Origin: Klebsiella sp. BIGb0407
GTDB lineage: Bacteria; Pseudomonadota; Gammaproteobacteria; Enterobacterales; Enterobacteriaceae
DNA: 64,000 nt
Direction: 5' to 3'
Assembly: GCF_024807845.1 (NCBI RefSeq)
Contig: NZ_JANUEQ010000002.1
Span: 186,001-250,000 of the forward strand
The notes under the pieces were generated by a model, which saw only the letters and a program-made list of their open reading frames with translations, was not told the DNA's origin and searched no databases. Positions 6,339-16,643 of the stretch are shown piece by piece. Within the stretch, counting starts at the first letter, position 1, and each line of letters starts with the position of its first letter. Position numbers and translations under genes: made by a program.

Positions 6339-8810
6339 ATGAAAAAAAATATAATTATTAAATTACTCGCCAGTACGTTCTTCTATTCCTATTTAGCTCA
6401 CGCTCAGGATGTACAGTTTAACGAGCAAGCCCTCGTTATTTCCGGAATTTCTAATATAGACTTAAGTTCTTTTGAAAAAAGTGCCCAGTCTGAAGGGGTT
6501 TATTTTGTCGGTGTTACCGTCAATGGTCGAAAAATTAACTTTTTCGATAAAATCAGCTTTGCTAAAAAAGACGGCATTATTCAACCCTGTCTGACGGACA
6601 GTTTGATCAAGGCAATTGGCTTAAAAGACGAATTTATTAAAAAAATCCCTCAATGGAATCAAGGGGAATGTTTCGATCTCGGTTCTCAGGATCAAAACAT
6701 CAAAATTAATTTTGATGATGAAAAACAGGAACTGAATCTTTCTATACCACAGATCTATTTTCAATATAATGATGATAACTGGATCCCTCCGCAACAGCGT
6801 GACAGTGGTGTGAACGCCCTGATACTGGATTACAGTGTCATTGATAACTATATAAAAAGCAGAAATATAGCTGGCTATAATAGCCTGAGCTCTTACGGGA
6901 CGGCTGGAGCCAATATCGGTTCCTGGCGTCTGCGTAGTAATTATCAATATCAGAATAATAACAGCAGTCAAAATCGGCAGAATAAATTTGAGTGGATACA
7001 GACCTATGCATTTACCGATATCCCTGCACTAGCATCTAAATTATTTATCGGTCAGCATTATACATCCAGCAGTATTTTTGATTCAGTTCGCTTTAAAGGC
7101 GCCAGTGCCTTTAGCGACGAGAATATGTTACCGGCGATTTTAAGAGGCTACGCCCCTCAAGTGACGGGAACCGCAACCAGTAATGCAACGGTAACTATCT
7201 CTCAGAATGGCAGAATACTGAATCAGGTGAAGGTGCCGCCAGGCCCATTCTCGATTGATAACTTGAGCTCATCGCTCTCCGGTACGCTGGATGTCAAAGT
7301 AGAAGAAGAAGACGGTGCTGTTCGTCAGTTCCAGGTCGCCACTACGTCTATTCCTTTCCTGACGCGTAAGGGAATGGTGCGTTATAAAATAAATACCGGG
7401 CAATTTGATCCGCTTAGCTATGGTGAGGTTAACACCGGTTTTGTTTCTGGCGAGCTATCATGGGGGTTGTTGAATAACCTTTCCGCTTACAGCGGAATGT
7501 TCGCCACCATCGGCAGTAAGTATAAAGCCTTAAGTATTGGGCTGGGTACCAATATGGGTAACCTGGGGGCGCTATCTTTTGATGTGACCCAGTCTCGTAG
7601 CCAGATAGAAGATATGCCAAGACGCCGGGGAGAAAGCTACCGGGTGAGCTATGCAAAAAGGTTCTCTGACTCCAGCAGACTTAACCTGACGGGATATCAG
7701 TTTTCTAATGAAGGCTATATGTCCGTGAATAACTATGTCGAAAGCAAGGCCAGAAGAGCGGATGCGTTATATCGGCAAAAGAATTTATTTTCGACCTCAT
7801 TCACTCAGCGATTACCTGATTTGAATGCGGATGTTAGCCTGAATTACTCAAGGACAACATACTGGAATAAAGCAAAAAGCAACGATAGCCTGAGCCTGTC
7901 TTACAGCACGATGCTTAAAGATAGCTGGCTGAAGGATACATTATTAAGCGTTTCAGTTAGCCAGAGCATCTCTTCAAGAGAGAGTCGCGCTAAACAGGCT
8001 TATATTTCATTAAGCGTTCCGTTTGGCGGTGAATCAAAATCACGACTGCAATACTTCGGCTCTTATGACGAACGCAGTAAGAATTATAGCAATAATATGA
8101 GTTATTCGACCGTGAAGGATAACAACAATATTAATATTGGCGTTTCAAACACGAACTTTTTTGAAAATACGGCGATGAACGGATCGGTTTATCGTGATAC
8201 GCCTTATGCCACGACGCAGTTCAGTGGAGCCTATGGCAAAGATCACCAGTCTCTGAGTGCGTCAGTAGACGGATCATTGACCTTAACCCAACAGGGGCCG
8301 GTGCTTCACAGAAGGGTGTATCCGAACCAGGCGCGTATGATTATTGATGCTGATACGGCAAGTAACGTCTCAGTTAATGATAATGAGTCTGTTACTAACC
8401 GTTTTGGTCTGGCAGGGATAAGTAATGTCCCAACCTATTACCGAAGTGCGCAGTATCTTGATCTCAACAATATGCCCGATAACGTCAGTATTGAAGATAA
8501 CGTTATTGAATCGGCCTTAACCACGGGCGCTATTGGTTATGCCAAAGTGAATGCCGTTATCGGTGACAAAGCATTACTCACCATTATGTTAACCAATGGG
8601 ACAGTGCCGCCGTTTGGTGCCACCGTCTATGATAAAGAAAGTAATAAACAGCTCGGGATTGTTTCAGAAAAAGGACAAACCTATCTGACAGGTATCAAAA
8701 GTACACAGAAGATATTTGTTAAATGGGGCGACAACCAATCTTGCCAGATTATGATTAAAAATGCCGATGTCCAGAAACTGAAGCAATTAACCTGTACGAA
8801 GGATTTATGA
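6339..8810 (+). CDS. Fimbrial outer-membrane usher
   Basis: An 823-residue PapC/FimD-family usher. It has a signal peptide (ending near SYLAHAQD), a periplasmic N-terminal domain, a 24-strand beta-barrel with an internal plug domain around residues 230-330 (GYAPQVTGTATSNATVTI), and C-terminal domains ending with the Cys pair SCQIMIK...LTC. It receives chaperone-subunit complexes and threads the growing pilus through the outer membrane. ATG 6339 is preferred to the TTG two codons upstream. The codons after the start contain a run of eight A. The stop overlaps the chaperone start by 4 bp (ATGA), which points to translational coupling. Confidence 0.92.
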   Translation: MKKNIIIKLLASTFFYSYLAHAQDVQFNEQALVISGISNIDLSSFEKSAQSEGVYFVGVTVNGRKINFFDKISFAKKDGIIQPCLTDSLIKAIGLKDEFIKKIPQWNQGECFDLGSQDQNIKINFDDEKQELNLSIPQIYFQYNDDNWIPPQQRDSGVNALILDYSVIDNYIKSRNIAGYNSLSSYGTAGANIGSWRLRSNYQYQNNNSSQNRQNKFEWIQTYAFTDIPALASKLFIGQHYTSSSIFDSVRFKGASAFSDENMLPAILRGYAPQVTGTATSNATVTISQNGRILNQVKVPPGPFSIDNLSSSLSGTLDVKVEEEDGAVRQFQVATTSIPFLTRKGMVRYKINTGQFDPLSYGEVNTGFVSGELSWGLLNNLSAYSGMFATIGSKYKALSIGLGTNMGNLGALSFDVTQSRSQIEDMPRRRGESYRVSYAKRFSDSSRLNLTGYQFSNEGYMSVNNYVESKARRADALYRQKNLFSTSFTQRLPDLNADVSLNYSRTTYWNKAKSNDSLSLSYSTMLKDSWLKDTLLSVSVSQSISSRESRAKQAYISLSVPFGGESKSRLQYFGSYDERSKNYSNNMSYSTVKDNNNINIGVSNTNFFENTAMNGSVYRDTPYATTQFSGAYGKDHQSLSASVDGSLTLTQQGPVLHRRVYPNQARMIIDADTASNVSVNDNESVTNRFGLAGISNVPTYYRSAQYLDLNNMPDNVSIEDNVIESALTTGAIGYAKVNAVIGDKALLTIMLTNGTVPPFGATVYDKESNKQLGIVSEKGQTYLTGIKSTQKIFVKWGDNQSCQIMIKNADVQKLKQLTCTKDL

Positions 8811-9547
8811 TAGTGAAAAATACAAACGTTATTCTCAGCACCCTTTTATTATTAAGCAGCTATGCTCAGGCGTCACTCACCATGGACCGCACGCGTGTTA
8901 TCTATGATGCGGCAAAACCGGGCGTGAGCGTTGTGGTCGAAAATATTGATGCGAAAGATCCGTATTTAGTACAGACCTGGCTTGAATCAAGTGATGGCAA
9001 GAAAATAACCGAGCCCTTAGTGGCACTGCCGTTGTTACAGCGAATTGAGCCGAATCAGAAAAAACAGATCCGCATTAATTCGGTTAACGAGATAACGCCT
9101 CTGTCTAAGGATAAAGAAAGCCTGATGTATTTTAACATTCTTGGCGTTCCTCCTAAAAGTAACATAGAGAACGTGGTGGAAGTGGTTATTCAGTCTCGCT
9201 TTAAGCTATTTTATCGTCCAAAGGGATTACAAAAATACCCTGACAATAACTGGCAGCAAGAGCTAAAAGTTGAGAAGAAAAATAACCAGCTTTACTTTAG
9301 CAACCCAACACCTTATCACGTTGTGATTATTAACATTAATAACAAACCACAAAAGGTGAAGGATTTCTCAGAGGTTATCATTAAACCAAACGGTAATTTT
9401 GTTTACCCGTTAAATGACAAGCAAAGAAGTGGTAATGATTTTATGGTGACTTATATTGATGATTACGGTGCACCAAAAACATTAAAATACACATGTTCTG
9501 GCAGCAGTTGCTCTTTATTAAAAGAAAAGCCTTCGAGTAAAGGGTAA
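8807..9547 (+). CDS. Periplasmic fimbrial chaperone
   Basis: A 246-residue PapD-family chaperone with a signal peptide ending at SYAQAS and two immunoglobulin-like domains. Recognisable elements are LTMDRTRVIYDAAKPG at the start of domain 1 and the G1-strand/FGL segment ENVVEVVIQSRFKLFYRP with the subunit-anchoring basic residues. It folds and caps pilin subunits by donor-strand complementation and delivers them to the usher. It overlaps the usher gene by 4 bp and is followed 3 bp later by the adhesin gene. Two Cys near the C-terminus (TCSGSSCS) may form a disulfide. Confidence 0.92.
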   Translation: MIVKNTNVILSTLLLLSSYAQASLTMDRTRVIYDAAKPGVSVVVENIDAKDPYLVQTWLESSDGKKITEPLVALPLLQRIEPNQKKQIRINSVNEITPLSKDKESLMYFNILGVPPKSNIENVVEVVIQSRFKLFYRPKGLQKYPDNNWQQELKVEKKNNQLYFSNPTPYHVVIININNKPQKVKDFSEVIIKPNGNFVYPLNDKQRSGNDFMVTYIDDYGAPKTLKYTCSGSSCSLLKEKPSSKG

Positions 9548-9550
9548 GAT

Positions 9551-10528
9551 ATGCTCAGATTAAACAGTATCATAAAAAAAATAATTTTCACCCTGGTGCT
9601 TAGTATGCTGGGTATCAGTCAAATTTTTGCTGCTGTCTCCAATTGTCAGCCTAGTGACATGGGTGATCATATTGATCTATCTATCAATTTTGAGATAACA
9701 AAAAATACAACGACAATAGCACCTGGAACAATTCTCGCCAGTCAACAAAGTGCTTTTATTGGTTTATTATGTCACTTTACTGGTCAAAGAAATAATGTTT
9801 ACTTTAGAAGTACCATGCCTGAAAATATAAGAATCATGTTAACTGACAATGGTGTTGAGATATTTCAGCAATATAGCATTGGCGGGGATATTGATTATAA
9901 TATTACTCAGCCAGGGCATTCCGATATTTTACTAGGTGCCTGGGGCGAATCTACTAATGGGAAAGGGTTTGGTATACGCTATATGTTTACCGTCAAAAAA
10001 GGGGCTGCTAATTTAAAACCCTTTGATACAGGCGTTTTTCTACTGGGTTATCATATTAATGAAGAAAGGCAAAATATTGGCGCTCCTATCTATGCCCGTT
10101 TTATGGGTAACCTAACGCTACTCTGTCCGACACCTAAGGTCGATATCACTGCCTCAAACGGTGGTAGCGTGAACTTCGGCACTATATCGCCACAAAGTAT
10201 GAAGAGTGGAAGTGTAGTCAGTAAGACTTTTAACCTTAATATGAAGGTGAATCCGGAGTGCGAAACGGGTTTAAATATCTCGGTACGCTTCGAACCAAAT
10301 AATAATACCGTACTGGACAATAAAAACCTGGATATGGGCAACGGGTTACAAGTTCAGCTAAGCAATAGTAGCGGCGATATTGACTATAACGAATCGTACT
10401 TTGTCGGTGACATTATGCCTTTCACGCCAGTAGACCAGTTCTATACCGCGACACTTTCGCATATACCTGGCAGCAATATTGTTTCCGGACCCTTTTCGAA
10501 AACCATCCGGGTAGTGGTTTCTTATTGA
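9551..10528 (+). CDS. Fimbrial tip adhesin (two-domain)
   Basis: A 325-residue secreted protein with a signal peptide ending near IFAAVS, an N-terminal region of about 175 residues with no recognised family motif, and a C-terminal pilin domain (about 195-325) starting with LLCPTPKVDITASNGG and ending with IRVVVSY. This adhesin layout, lectin-like domain plus pilin domain, and its position as last gene of a pilin-usher-chaperone operon indicate the tip subunit. The receptor cannot be read from sequence. The gene is more AT-rich than the window average. Confidence 0.8.
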   Translation: MLRLNSIIKKIIFTLVLSMLGISQIFAAVSNCQPSDMGDHIDLSINFEITKNTTTIAPGTILASQQSAFIGLLCHFTGQRNNVYFRSTMPENIRIMLTDNGVEIFQQYSIGGDIDYNITQPGHSDILLGAWGESTNGKGFGIRYMFTVKKGAANLKPFDTGVFLLGYHINEERQNIGAPIYARFMGNLTLLCPTPKVDITASNGGSVNFGTISPQSMKSGSVVSKTFNLNMKVNPECETGLNISVRFEPNNNTVLDNKNLDMGNGLQVQLSNSSGDIDYNESYFVGDIMPFTPVDQFYTATLSHIPGSNIVSGPFSKTIRVVVSY

Positions 10529-10533
10529 TATTC

Positions 10534-10568
10534 GATGCTGGTGGTACAAATATTTTACTACCAGCATC
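10534..10568 (+). terminator. Hairpin after the fimbrial operon
   Basis: GATGCTGGTGGTA pairs with TACTACCAGCATC (one G-U) across a 9-nt loop, 5 bp after the adhesin stop. There is no T tract, so it may be an mRNA-stabilising hairpin or a weak terminator before the kinase gene. Confidence 0.5.
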
Positions 10569-10732
10569 ATCAGGTTGATTAAAAAGCCAGCCCGACAAGC
10601 CACATGAAAGAGCATGATGTTATACATCTTGCGAAAAACAGAACTTATTCAGCGCCTGAACTTTTCGGTAATAAGTTCTTTAATTAAGGTAAACCTTATT
10701 GATAAAAGGCCGCTCGCCTTTATGATGTGTGC

Positions 10733-13132
10733 ATGAAATATTATAAAGATATCAATAGCAAGCAAAGATACTGGCGAGTTTTTTTCATTAAATTCTCACT
10801 AACGGCTATCTCATTTTTATTTATATTTTTGTTTGGTTTGACGATCATCGTTTACATAAATCATAAAATACATAATTCTTTTTCTGATATCTATAATACA
10901 ATTGAAAATGATGCTGTAAACACGCGAAATTATTATAAAAGCTATGAAACGCTTTTATTATCATTACTCCACTCTTCATCTGAGATCAATAACACAGATG
11001 ACGTACTTGTTTTTTTCAAAGAAAAAAATGACAATAGTTACAATCACTTTAATTACCAGCCAGAGCCCACTGAGGCTGGATATTCAGGGATTATTCCAAC
11101 TAAAAATCATATTTCAATGCTTATTGAAAAAAATATTGACCTCATTCATATATCCACATTGACAGGTGGTATTGATTTTATTGTTTCCCCTTCAACGGCA
11201 AGTCGTCAAAAAATAAAACAAGACCGTTTCTGGCTATGGCGAAACCTGGCTCAGCATAGCCAAAACAATGTATCTGAAAACCAAGACCAGATTATATGGA
11301 TTAATACCTCTGATATTCATGACGACAGAATATATATGTTCACTCTGTTACAGGACAGGTCAAATGGTACTGAATGGCTGGGTATTTCATTTATGCCGGC
11401 TAATAATTTAATTAATGATAACTCCTCTTTTAAAGAGAATAAATTCTTGCTCAGCCCGGCAGGAAAAGTCGTGTCATCTAAAGAAAAAATGGGCAATGTT
11501 TCTCAGTGCCTGATTAACTCCTCTCATCAGAGTTTATTGTCTAATATTCAGAATAATATCATTCCGAAGTATTTAAGCCTCAACATTTCCTTAGGGCAGC
11601 CTGGGTGGGCGCTACTCTATTGCGTTGAATGGCATACGGTTATAAAACAGAGCGTTAGCAGTTTCGCGGGTATGCTGGCATTGATCGTAATAGTTTCCTT
11701 GCTAAATTTCTCAGCAAACTACTACCTGTTCCGCTATCTGATGAAACCGAATATAGCGCGCTATCGATACCTTGAAAAAAGAAATAACAGATTAAACAAT
11801 TTAATAGATACTGCGCCTATCGGACTGGGATTGATTAGCTATAACAATGTAGAGATTCTATTAGCCAATTCACTTATCAGAGAATGGATGGCCTGCGATC
11901 CTGACTGGCTGAGCAGAATCTCATCACATACGACATCATTAACATCACAGGAAATTTATCTTGGCAATGGTAAGGTTTACCAGTTGAGTACCCTGTTATT
12001 GGATGAAAACGATGAAACTATCGTGTTCTGCTTATTAAATGATATCAGCTGGGTGAAAAAGAAAGAGCGCTATCTGAACAACGCCAAAAATAATGCTGAA
12101 GCTGCTAACCTGGCAAAATCGATGTTTATCACGACCATGAGCCACGAAATACGTACTCCTTTATATGGGATGTTAGCGACGCTTGAACTGATGTATCTGA
12201 CGCCACATTCAGAGCAACAAAGAAATCATTTAAATACCTTAAAGTATGCTTTTACTAGTTTGCAGAGAATCGTCAATGACAGCCTTGATCTGTCGGTTAT
12301 TGAAGCGGGTAAATTGCAGCTTATTAATACTTTGTTTAACCCGATGGAACTCGCAGAACAGGTGATTACTTTTTTCTCTGCTAAAGCTGAAAGTAAAAAT
12401 CTGACTATCTATGCTCTGTGCGACCCGGGAATTCCATCAACCTTAATCGGTGATGGTATGAGAGTACGGCAAATACTGGATAATTTAGTTAATAATGCGA
12501 TTAAGTTTACCGATATAGGACAAATCATCTTACGCATCAAGGCGAAAAAATTCTCTCTTGGCTCAGTGCAACTGATGTTTGAAGTCACGGATTCCGGTAT
12601 TGGGGTCAACCAGGCTGATTTGCCTAAATTATTTGATCCTTTCTTCCATACCAATCGCCGTGGAGTAGGATCGGGCTTAGGGTTATCCATTTGTCTCAGA
12701 CTGGTAAAAATGATGGATGGCACCATTGAAGCCGCAAGCATCCCCGAACTGGGCACCAGGATAGCAGTGAACATTACATTTCCTTTACCAGCAGATAAAT
12801 TTGAACTGGACACTATCTATTTGCCCAATGAAGTCGTTTTTGTAGAAGGTGCTCTGCCGGAGGTGGTGAATAATATTTGCGACTGGCTTTGCCTGTGGGG
12901 AGCTGATGCCCGTCCTTTAGAGTCAGAAACATCGGGGCTATTAATCTCCACCTGGCCTCAGTCCTATAGAAGCATTAACTGGATTGGTCCACGGATTATC
13001 GCCCTTCCACCTTCAGCGGATAGCCGGTTATATGAGAACGCACATACCACTGTGGTTAATGCATACAGCGTACTGGATATTGGAAGAGAACTGGCTCGCC
13101 ACTATGCACTGATGAAAAAAATAGGGTCTTAA
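10733..13132 (+). CDS. RcsC-like sensor histidine kinase without receiver
   Basis: A 799-residue inner-membrane kinase. TM1 is at about 17-40, a periplasmic sensor region at about 41-305, and TM2 at about 308-332. A PAS-like segment (NLIDTAPIGLGLIS) follows, then HisKA with the phospho-accepting His471 in FITTMSHEIRTPLYG, and a HATPase with N box (LDNLVNNAIKF), G1 (DSGIGV) and G2 (GSGLGLSI). The C-terminal 110 residues resemble the ABL-type region that in RcsC lies between kinase and receiver; here the protein stops there, with no receiver and no HPt domain. It needs the REC or HPt of the neighbouring kinase, or acts directly on the regulator. ATG 10733 is chosen over GTG 10727; a small hairpin (10703-10723) lies just upstream. 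It follows the fimbrial operon in the same direction. Confidence 0.85.
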   Translation: MKYYKDINSKQRYWRVFFIKFSLTAISFLFIFLFGLTIIVYINHKIHNSFSDIYNTIENDAVNTRNYYKSYETLLLSLLHSSSEINNTDDVLVFFKEKNDNSYNHFNYQPEPTEAGYSGIIPTKNHISMLIEKNIDLIHISTLTGGIDFIVSPSTASRQKIKQDRFWLWRNLAQHSQNNVSENQDQIIWINTSDIHDDRIYMFTLLQDRSNGTEWLGISFMPANNLINDNSSFKENKFLLSPAGKVVSSKEKMGNVSQCLINSSHQSLLSNIQNNIIPKYLSLNISLGQPGWALLYCVEWHTVIKQSVSSFAGMLALIVIVSLLNFSANYYLFRYLMKPNIARYRYLEKRNNRLNNLIDTAPIGLGLISYNNVEILLANSLIREWMACDPDWLSRISSHTTSLTSQEIYLGNGKVYQLSTLLLDENDETIVFCLLNDISWVKKKERYLNNAKNNAEAANLAKSMFITTMSHEIRTPLYGMLATLELMYLTPHSEQQRNHLNTLKYAFTSLQRIVNDSLDLSVIEAGKLQLINTLFNPMELAEQVITFFSAKAESKNLTIYALCDPGIPSTLIGDGMRVRQILDNLVNNAIKFTDIGQIILRIKAKKFSLGSVQLMFEVTDSGIGVNQADLPKLFDPFFHTNRRGVGSGLGLSICLRLVKMMDGTIEAASIPELGTRIAVNITFPLPADKFELDTIYLPNEVVFVEGALPEVVNNICDWLCLWGADARPLESETSGLLISTWPQSYRSINWIGPRIIALPPSADSRLYENAHTTVVNAYSVLDIGRELARHYALMKKIGS

Positions 13133-13379
13133 AAACATCCTCTCTCAATAACTTTGACAGAATGAGTTATCTCCAAGGCTCTCTTCTCCCCTTTGCCAGA
13201 AGCAGGCAGGTTAAGTTAATAAAAATTTTATCTGACATTAGCTTTTTATAGCTGAAATCTGTTTTACTGAGAGATGTAATGTATAAAAAAAGTGGCTGTC
13301 ATCACACTCTGATAGTTCACTTTTTGTATATTAATACAAAGTGTCTTTTTACAAAAAACATTAAAGAAATCGAGGCCAT

Positions 13380-16300
13380 ATGCGGGAAACTCCTTTAGTC
13401 AAAATCCTTCAATGGTCGCGGCGACACAACTGGTTACTATTCGGAATAGTACCCTTGACCTTTGCACTTGCACTTCTGCTCCTGTGGGGAAGTTTACGCA
13501 TTATTGAACAAGAGAAGAAACGTCTGGTGCTGGACTTTTCAACGCTCGTCTCCTATGCCCGCGAACAGGAGAAATTTTTACAGGATATCAACGACCCGCA
13601 GGATTTCTCTTTCATCGCTAAAAATGAAAGCGTATTAAATAGAGGCGTTATTGAGAAGTATCCTGGTACTCATGACGACTATTATAGCATCCCTGAGTCA
13701 CAAGCTAATATGACCTATTCATGGGAATGTTCAAAAAATGCTGACTGCACTAAAACAGAACATGATATTACCCCCTATGGCATTTATCTTTCTTATAAAT
13801 TTTTGAATTTTTGGTCATCGTCTTACTTTCCTTCATCATCCGTCTGGTTAATTTCAGCAAATGATATTGTTAATATTGGCGTACCTGCTCTGGATGACGA
13901 TGATACAGATTTCAAAGAGGAACTTACTGAATATCAGAGCGTAACAAAAGCAACAGAACAGTACATTTCTCAGAAAGGGATTAAAGGCTGTCAGATTGCT
14001 GATGATAATAATAAAGTAGTCTGGTTTAAAGATGAAAACCTTTCAGGCAAGTTGCTCGGTATCATTATGACCGAAATCGAGACCACCGAGCCAGTTTCGA
14101 CCAGTAAAACCAATGACTGTTTATATGCCGTCGCTGTTCTCGACCCACAGAGAATTAATATCCTTGAGCGTGCGGTTTATCCGATGCTTGATAGTTCATT
14201 TTGGTTACAGCGCCGTGATAATTTCTGGTTTGCACACCAGCACTACGGTACTTTATTGGGTGACGGTGACGCACCGTCATTTGATGAGCAAGGTATGTAC
14301 TTTACGACCGATGGTATCGTTTTTAAAGTAAATGACGACAGTGAAAACTGGACCGGTTATTACCTTGTCAGCTACCTGAATTTCTTCCAGGACAATACCT
14401 GGTTATCGGGTGGATTAATCACCATTATTCTTTTCAGTCTGTTTGGCAGCCTGGCATATAACCGCTGGTATACACAGCGAGTTATTAAACCTGCGCAAGT
14501 TGCCCATGATAAACTATTGGAAAGTGATGAGTTTAGTAAAACACTCATTCAAACGGCTCCCGTTGCCGTTTGTCTGCTCTCCCGTGAAAACTGTAACGTT
14601 ATTTTTGCCAATGAGCTGGCATTAGAATGGTTAAATCCGGATGACAACGGCAAAATAGGTATCAGTAGCTGGTCAGATAATATGCTGTGCCAGGTGATGC
14701 GTGACAATAAGGCCGGTATGATTGAACAGCTGGTCATTTCCGAAGCATTAACGGTAAACGTGAGTTACGTACCGACACGTTATAAACAGAGTGATGTCAT
14801 ACTCTGCGCCTTTACAGACGTCAGTATTCATGTCGAAACTGAACGCCACTTAAAACAGGCCAGGCTTGCAGCCAATGAAGCTAATGAAGCTAAAACCTTG
14901 TTTTTAGCGACGATGAGTCATGAAATACGCACACCACTGTACGGTACTCTTGGTACCATAGAGCTGCTTTCTTTAACTGAACTGAATACTAAACAACGTC
15001 AATATCTGAACCGAATTGAAATAGCTTCTCAGTCGCTGATGCAGCTGATCAGTGATATTCTTGATATCAGTAAAATTGAAGCTAATCAGTTGCAGCTGGA
15101 AAATATTCCATTTAACCCTATTGAGCTCATTCAGGGTTGTACCGGCTCCTACTCTTCGGTAGCTTATAATAAAGGGTTGCTGCTATTTTCCATTGTCCCG
15201 ACCGATCTTCCCTCTCAGGTTTATGGCGATCCTAATCGACTTCGTCAGATTATTAATAATTTAATCAGTAATGCAATAAAATTCACCGATTATGGCTATG
15301 TGATTGTTCGTCTTAGCCAGGCAAAAAAAACGACAACTCAGTCCCGTTTGCTCATAGAAGTATTAGATAGTGGTATGGGAATAGCAGAAGAACATCTCAA
15401 AAACCTGTTTAAACCCTTCTTCCTTATTAACTCGGAGAATAACATTTCCAGCGGTGCAGGCCTCGGGCTATTTATTTGTTCGCGCCTGGCCGGGTTAATG
15501 GGTAGTGAGATGGCGGTCGTTAGCGAACCGCGTATTGGCAGTAAGTTTTCAGTTGAAATCGATTTTACTTTACCGGATGTCAGTCTGCCACCTGCTATCA
15601 CGCCAAAACTCGATCAGGTGAATATTGTGGTACGTAGTCCTCACCCTGATTTAACAAAAAATATTGTACTATGGCTCAATAGCTGGGGGGCAAATGCCAA
15701 AGCATTAGCCGAACAGATGTCCTATGACGACAAACAAGCCACCTTAGTTGATATTCAATTAAAAAAAGAAGCATCGCCCCTGAACTGGGAAGGTCAGACG
15801 GTCGCTATTTCACTGTCAGAACAGTTTGATTACGCTTATAATATAGACGTACACAATATATTTAGCATCGGCTTTGGTTTGGAGCAGTTTTTCCATGGAA
15901 GTATCACACAACAATCTCAGCAGCCTGTTTTTCCTCATTTCTCAATCAGTGTTTTAATCGCTGAAGATAATCCGCTCAATCAAATCACGCTCAAGGAACA
16001 GCTTGAACTACTGGGTTGCGCGGTGACTCTGGCGAGTGATGGCGAGGAGGCATTAGCCCTGTGGGATATATCGCCAAGTGATATCATTTTTACTGATGTT
16101 AATATGCCCTATCTCAATGGGTATGGACTCGCGACAAAATTACGTTCTGAAGGTGTCACCGTCCCGATTATTGGACTTACCGCTAATGCCATGCTTGATG
16201 AAGAAAAACGTTGTATCGAATCAGGGATGGATGCCTGGTTGGTCAAACCGATAGAATTGAAAAAACTTGCTGAAATTTTAAGAAATTATGTAGGAACTGA

Positions 16301-16616
16301 GCACTTAAAACATATTGATGAGTCGTTACTCGCGCTGCCTGGGATAGATATTCTTACTAAGCATCGGGATATCTTTATTCAATCAATGAGTGATGATCTG
16401 GAAATCCTTCAGAAATCGATAATCAGCCTGGATGTAAAGATGATAATCATGACTTTACATCGAATGAGAGGTGCTTTAGTACTTGCTAACTATCATGATC
16501 TTTCTCTACGACTGGAAGTTATGGGAGAATATTTAGAGTCATACGGCATGGATGAAAAAGGTACTCCGCAGGTAAATGCCTTAGTTAGTGAGATACAACT
16601 GCTGATTGAGCAGTAA
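13380..16616 (+). CDS. RcsC/RcsD-like tripartite hybrid kinase (HK-REC-HPt)
   Basis: A 1078-residue inner-membrane hybrid kinase. TM1 is at about 18-38, a large periplasmic domain follows, and TM2 is at about 340-360. Then come a PAS-like segment (LIQTAPVAVCLLS), HisKA with His514 (ATMSHEIRTPLYG), a HATPase (NNLISNAIKFT, DSGMGI, GAGLGLFI), an RcsC-type ABL-like region, a receiver with Asp906 (IIFTDVNMPYLNGYG) and Lys in WLVKPIE, and a C-terminal HPt domain with His1027 in LHRMRGALVLAN. The HPt motif resembles the RcsD HPt (HRLKG...) as I remember it. The protein therefore joins in one chain functions split between RcsC and RcsD. The regulator gene follows 27 bp downstream. Confidence 0.88.
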   Translation: MRETPLVKILQWSRRHNWLLFGIVPLTFALALLLLWGSLRIIEQEKKRLVLDFSTLVSYAREQEKFLQDINDPQDFSFIAKNESVLNRGVIEKYPGTHDDYYSIPESQANMTYSWECSKNADCTKTEHDITPYGIYLSYKFLNFWSSSYFPSSSVWLISANDIVNIGVPALDDDDTDFKEELTEYQSVTKATEQYISQKGIKGCQIADDNNKVVWFKDENLSGKLLGIIMTEIETTEPVSTSKTNDCLYAVAVLDPQRINILERAVYPMLDSSFWLQRRDNFWFAHQHYGTLLGDGDAPSFDEQGMYFTTDGIVFKVNDDSENWTGYYLVSYLNFFQDNTWLSGGLITIILFSLFGSLAYNRWYTQRVIKPAQVAHDKLLESDEFSKTLIQTAPVAVCLLSRENCNVIFANELALEWLNPDDNGKIGISSWSDNMLCQVMRDNKAGMIEQLVISEALTVNVSYVPTRYKQSDVILCAFTDVSIHVETERHLKQARLAANEANEAKTLFLATMSHEIRTPLYGTLGTIELLSLTELNTKQRQYLNRIEIASQSLMQLISDILDISKIEANQLQLENIPFNPIELIQGCTGSYSSVAYNKGLLLFSIVPTDLPSQVYGDPNRLRQIINNLISNAIKFTDYGYVIVRLSQAKKTTTQSRLLIEVLDSGMGIAEEHLKNLFKPFFLINSENNISSGAGLGLFICSRLAGLMGSEMAVVSEPRIGSKFSVEIDFTLPDVSLPPAITPKLDQVNIVVRSPHPDLTKNIVLWLNSWGANAKALAEQMSYDDKQATLVDIQLKKEASPLNWEGQTVAISLSEQFDYAYNIDVHNIFSIGFGLEQFFHGSITQQSQQPVFPHFSISVLIAEDNPLNQITLKEQLELLGCAVTLASDGEEALALWDISPSDIIFTDVNMPYLNGYGLATKLRSEGVTVPIIGLTANAMLDEEKRCIESGMDAWLVKPIELKKLAEILRNYVGTEHLKHIDESLLALPGIDILTKHRDIFIQSMSDDLEILQKSIISLDVKMIIMTLHRMRGALVLANYHDLSLRLEVMGEYLESYGMDEKGTPQVNALVSEIQLLIEQ

Positions 16617-16643
16617 ATAGATTCCTGAACCAAGAGAAAAAAG

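Noticed and set aside
6341-6350. A8 tract at the usher start as a phase-variation site
   Set aside because: A run of eight A after an ATG is common in AT-rich genes; weaker case than the G9 tract.
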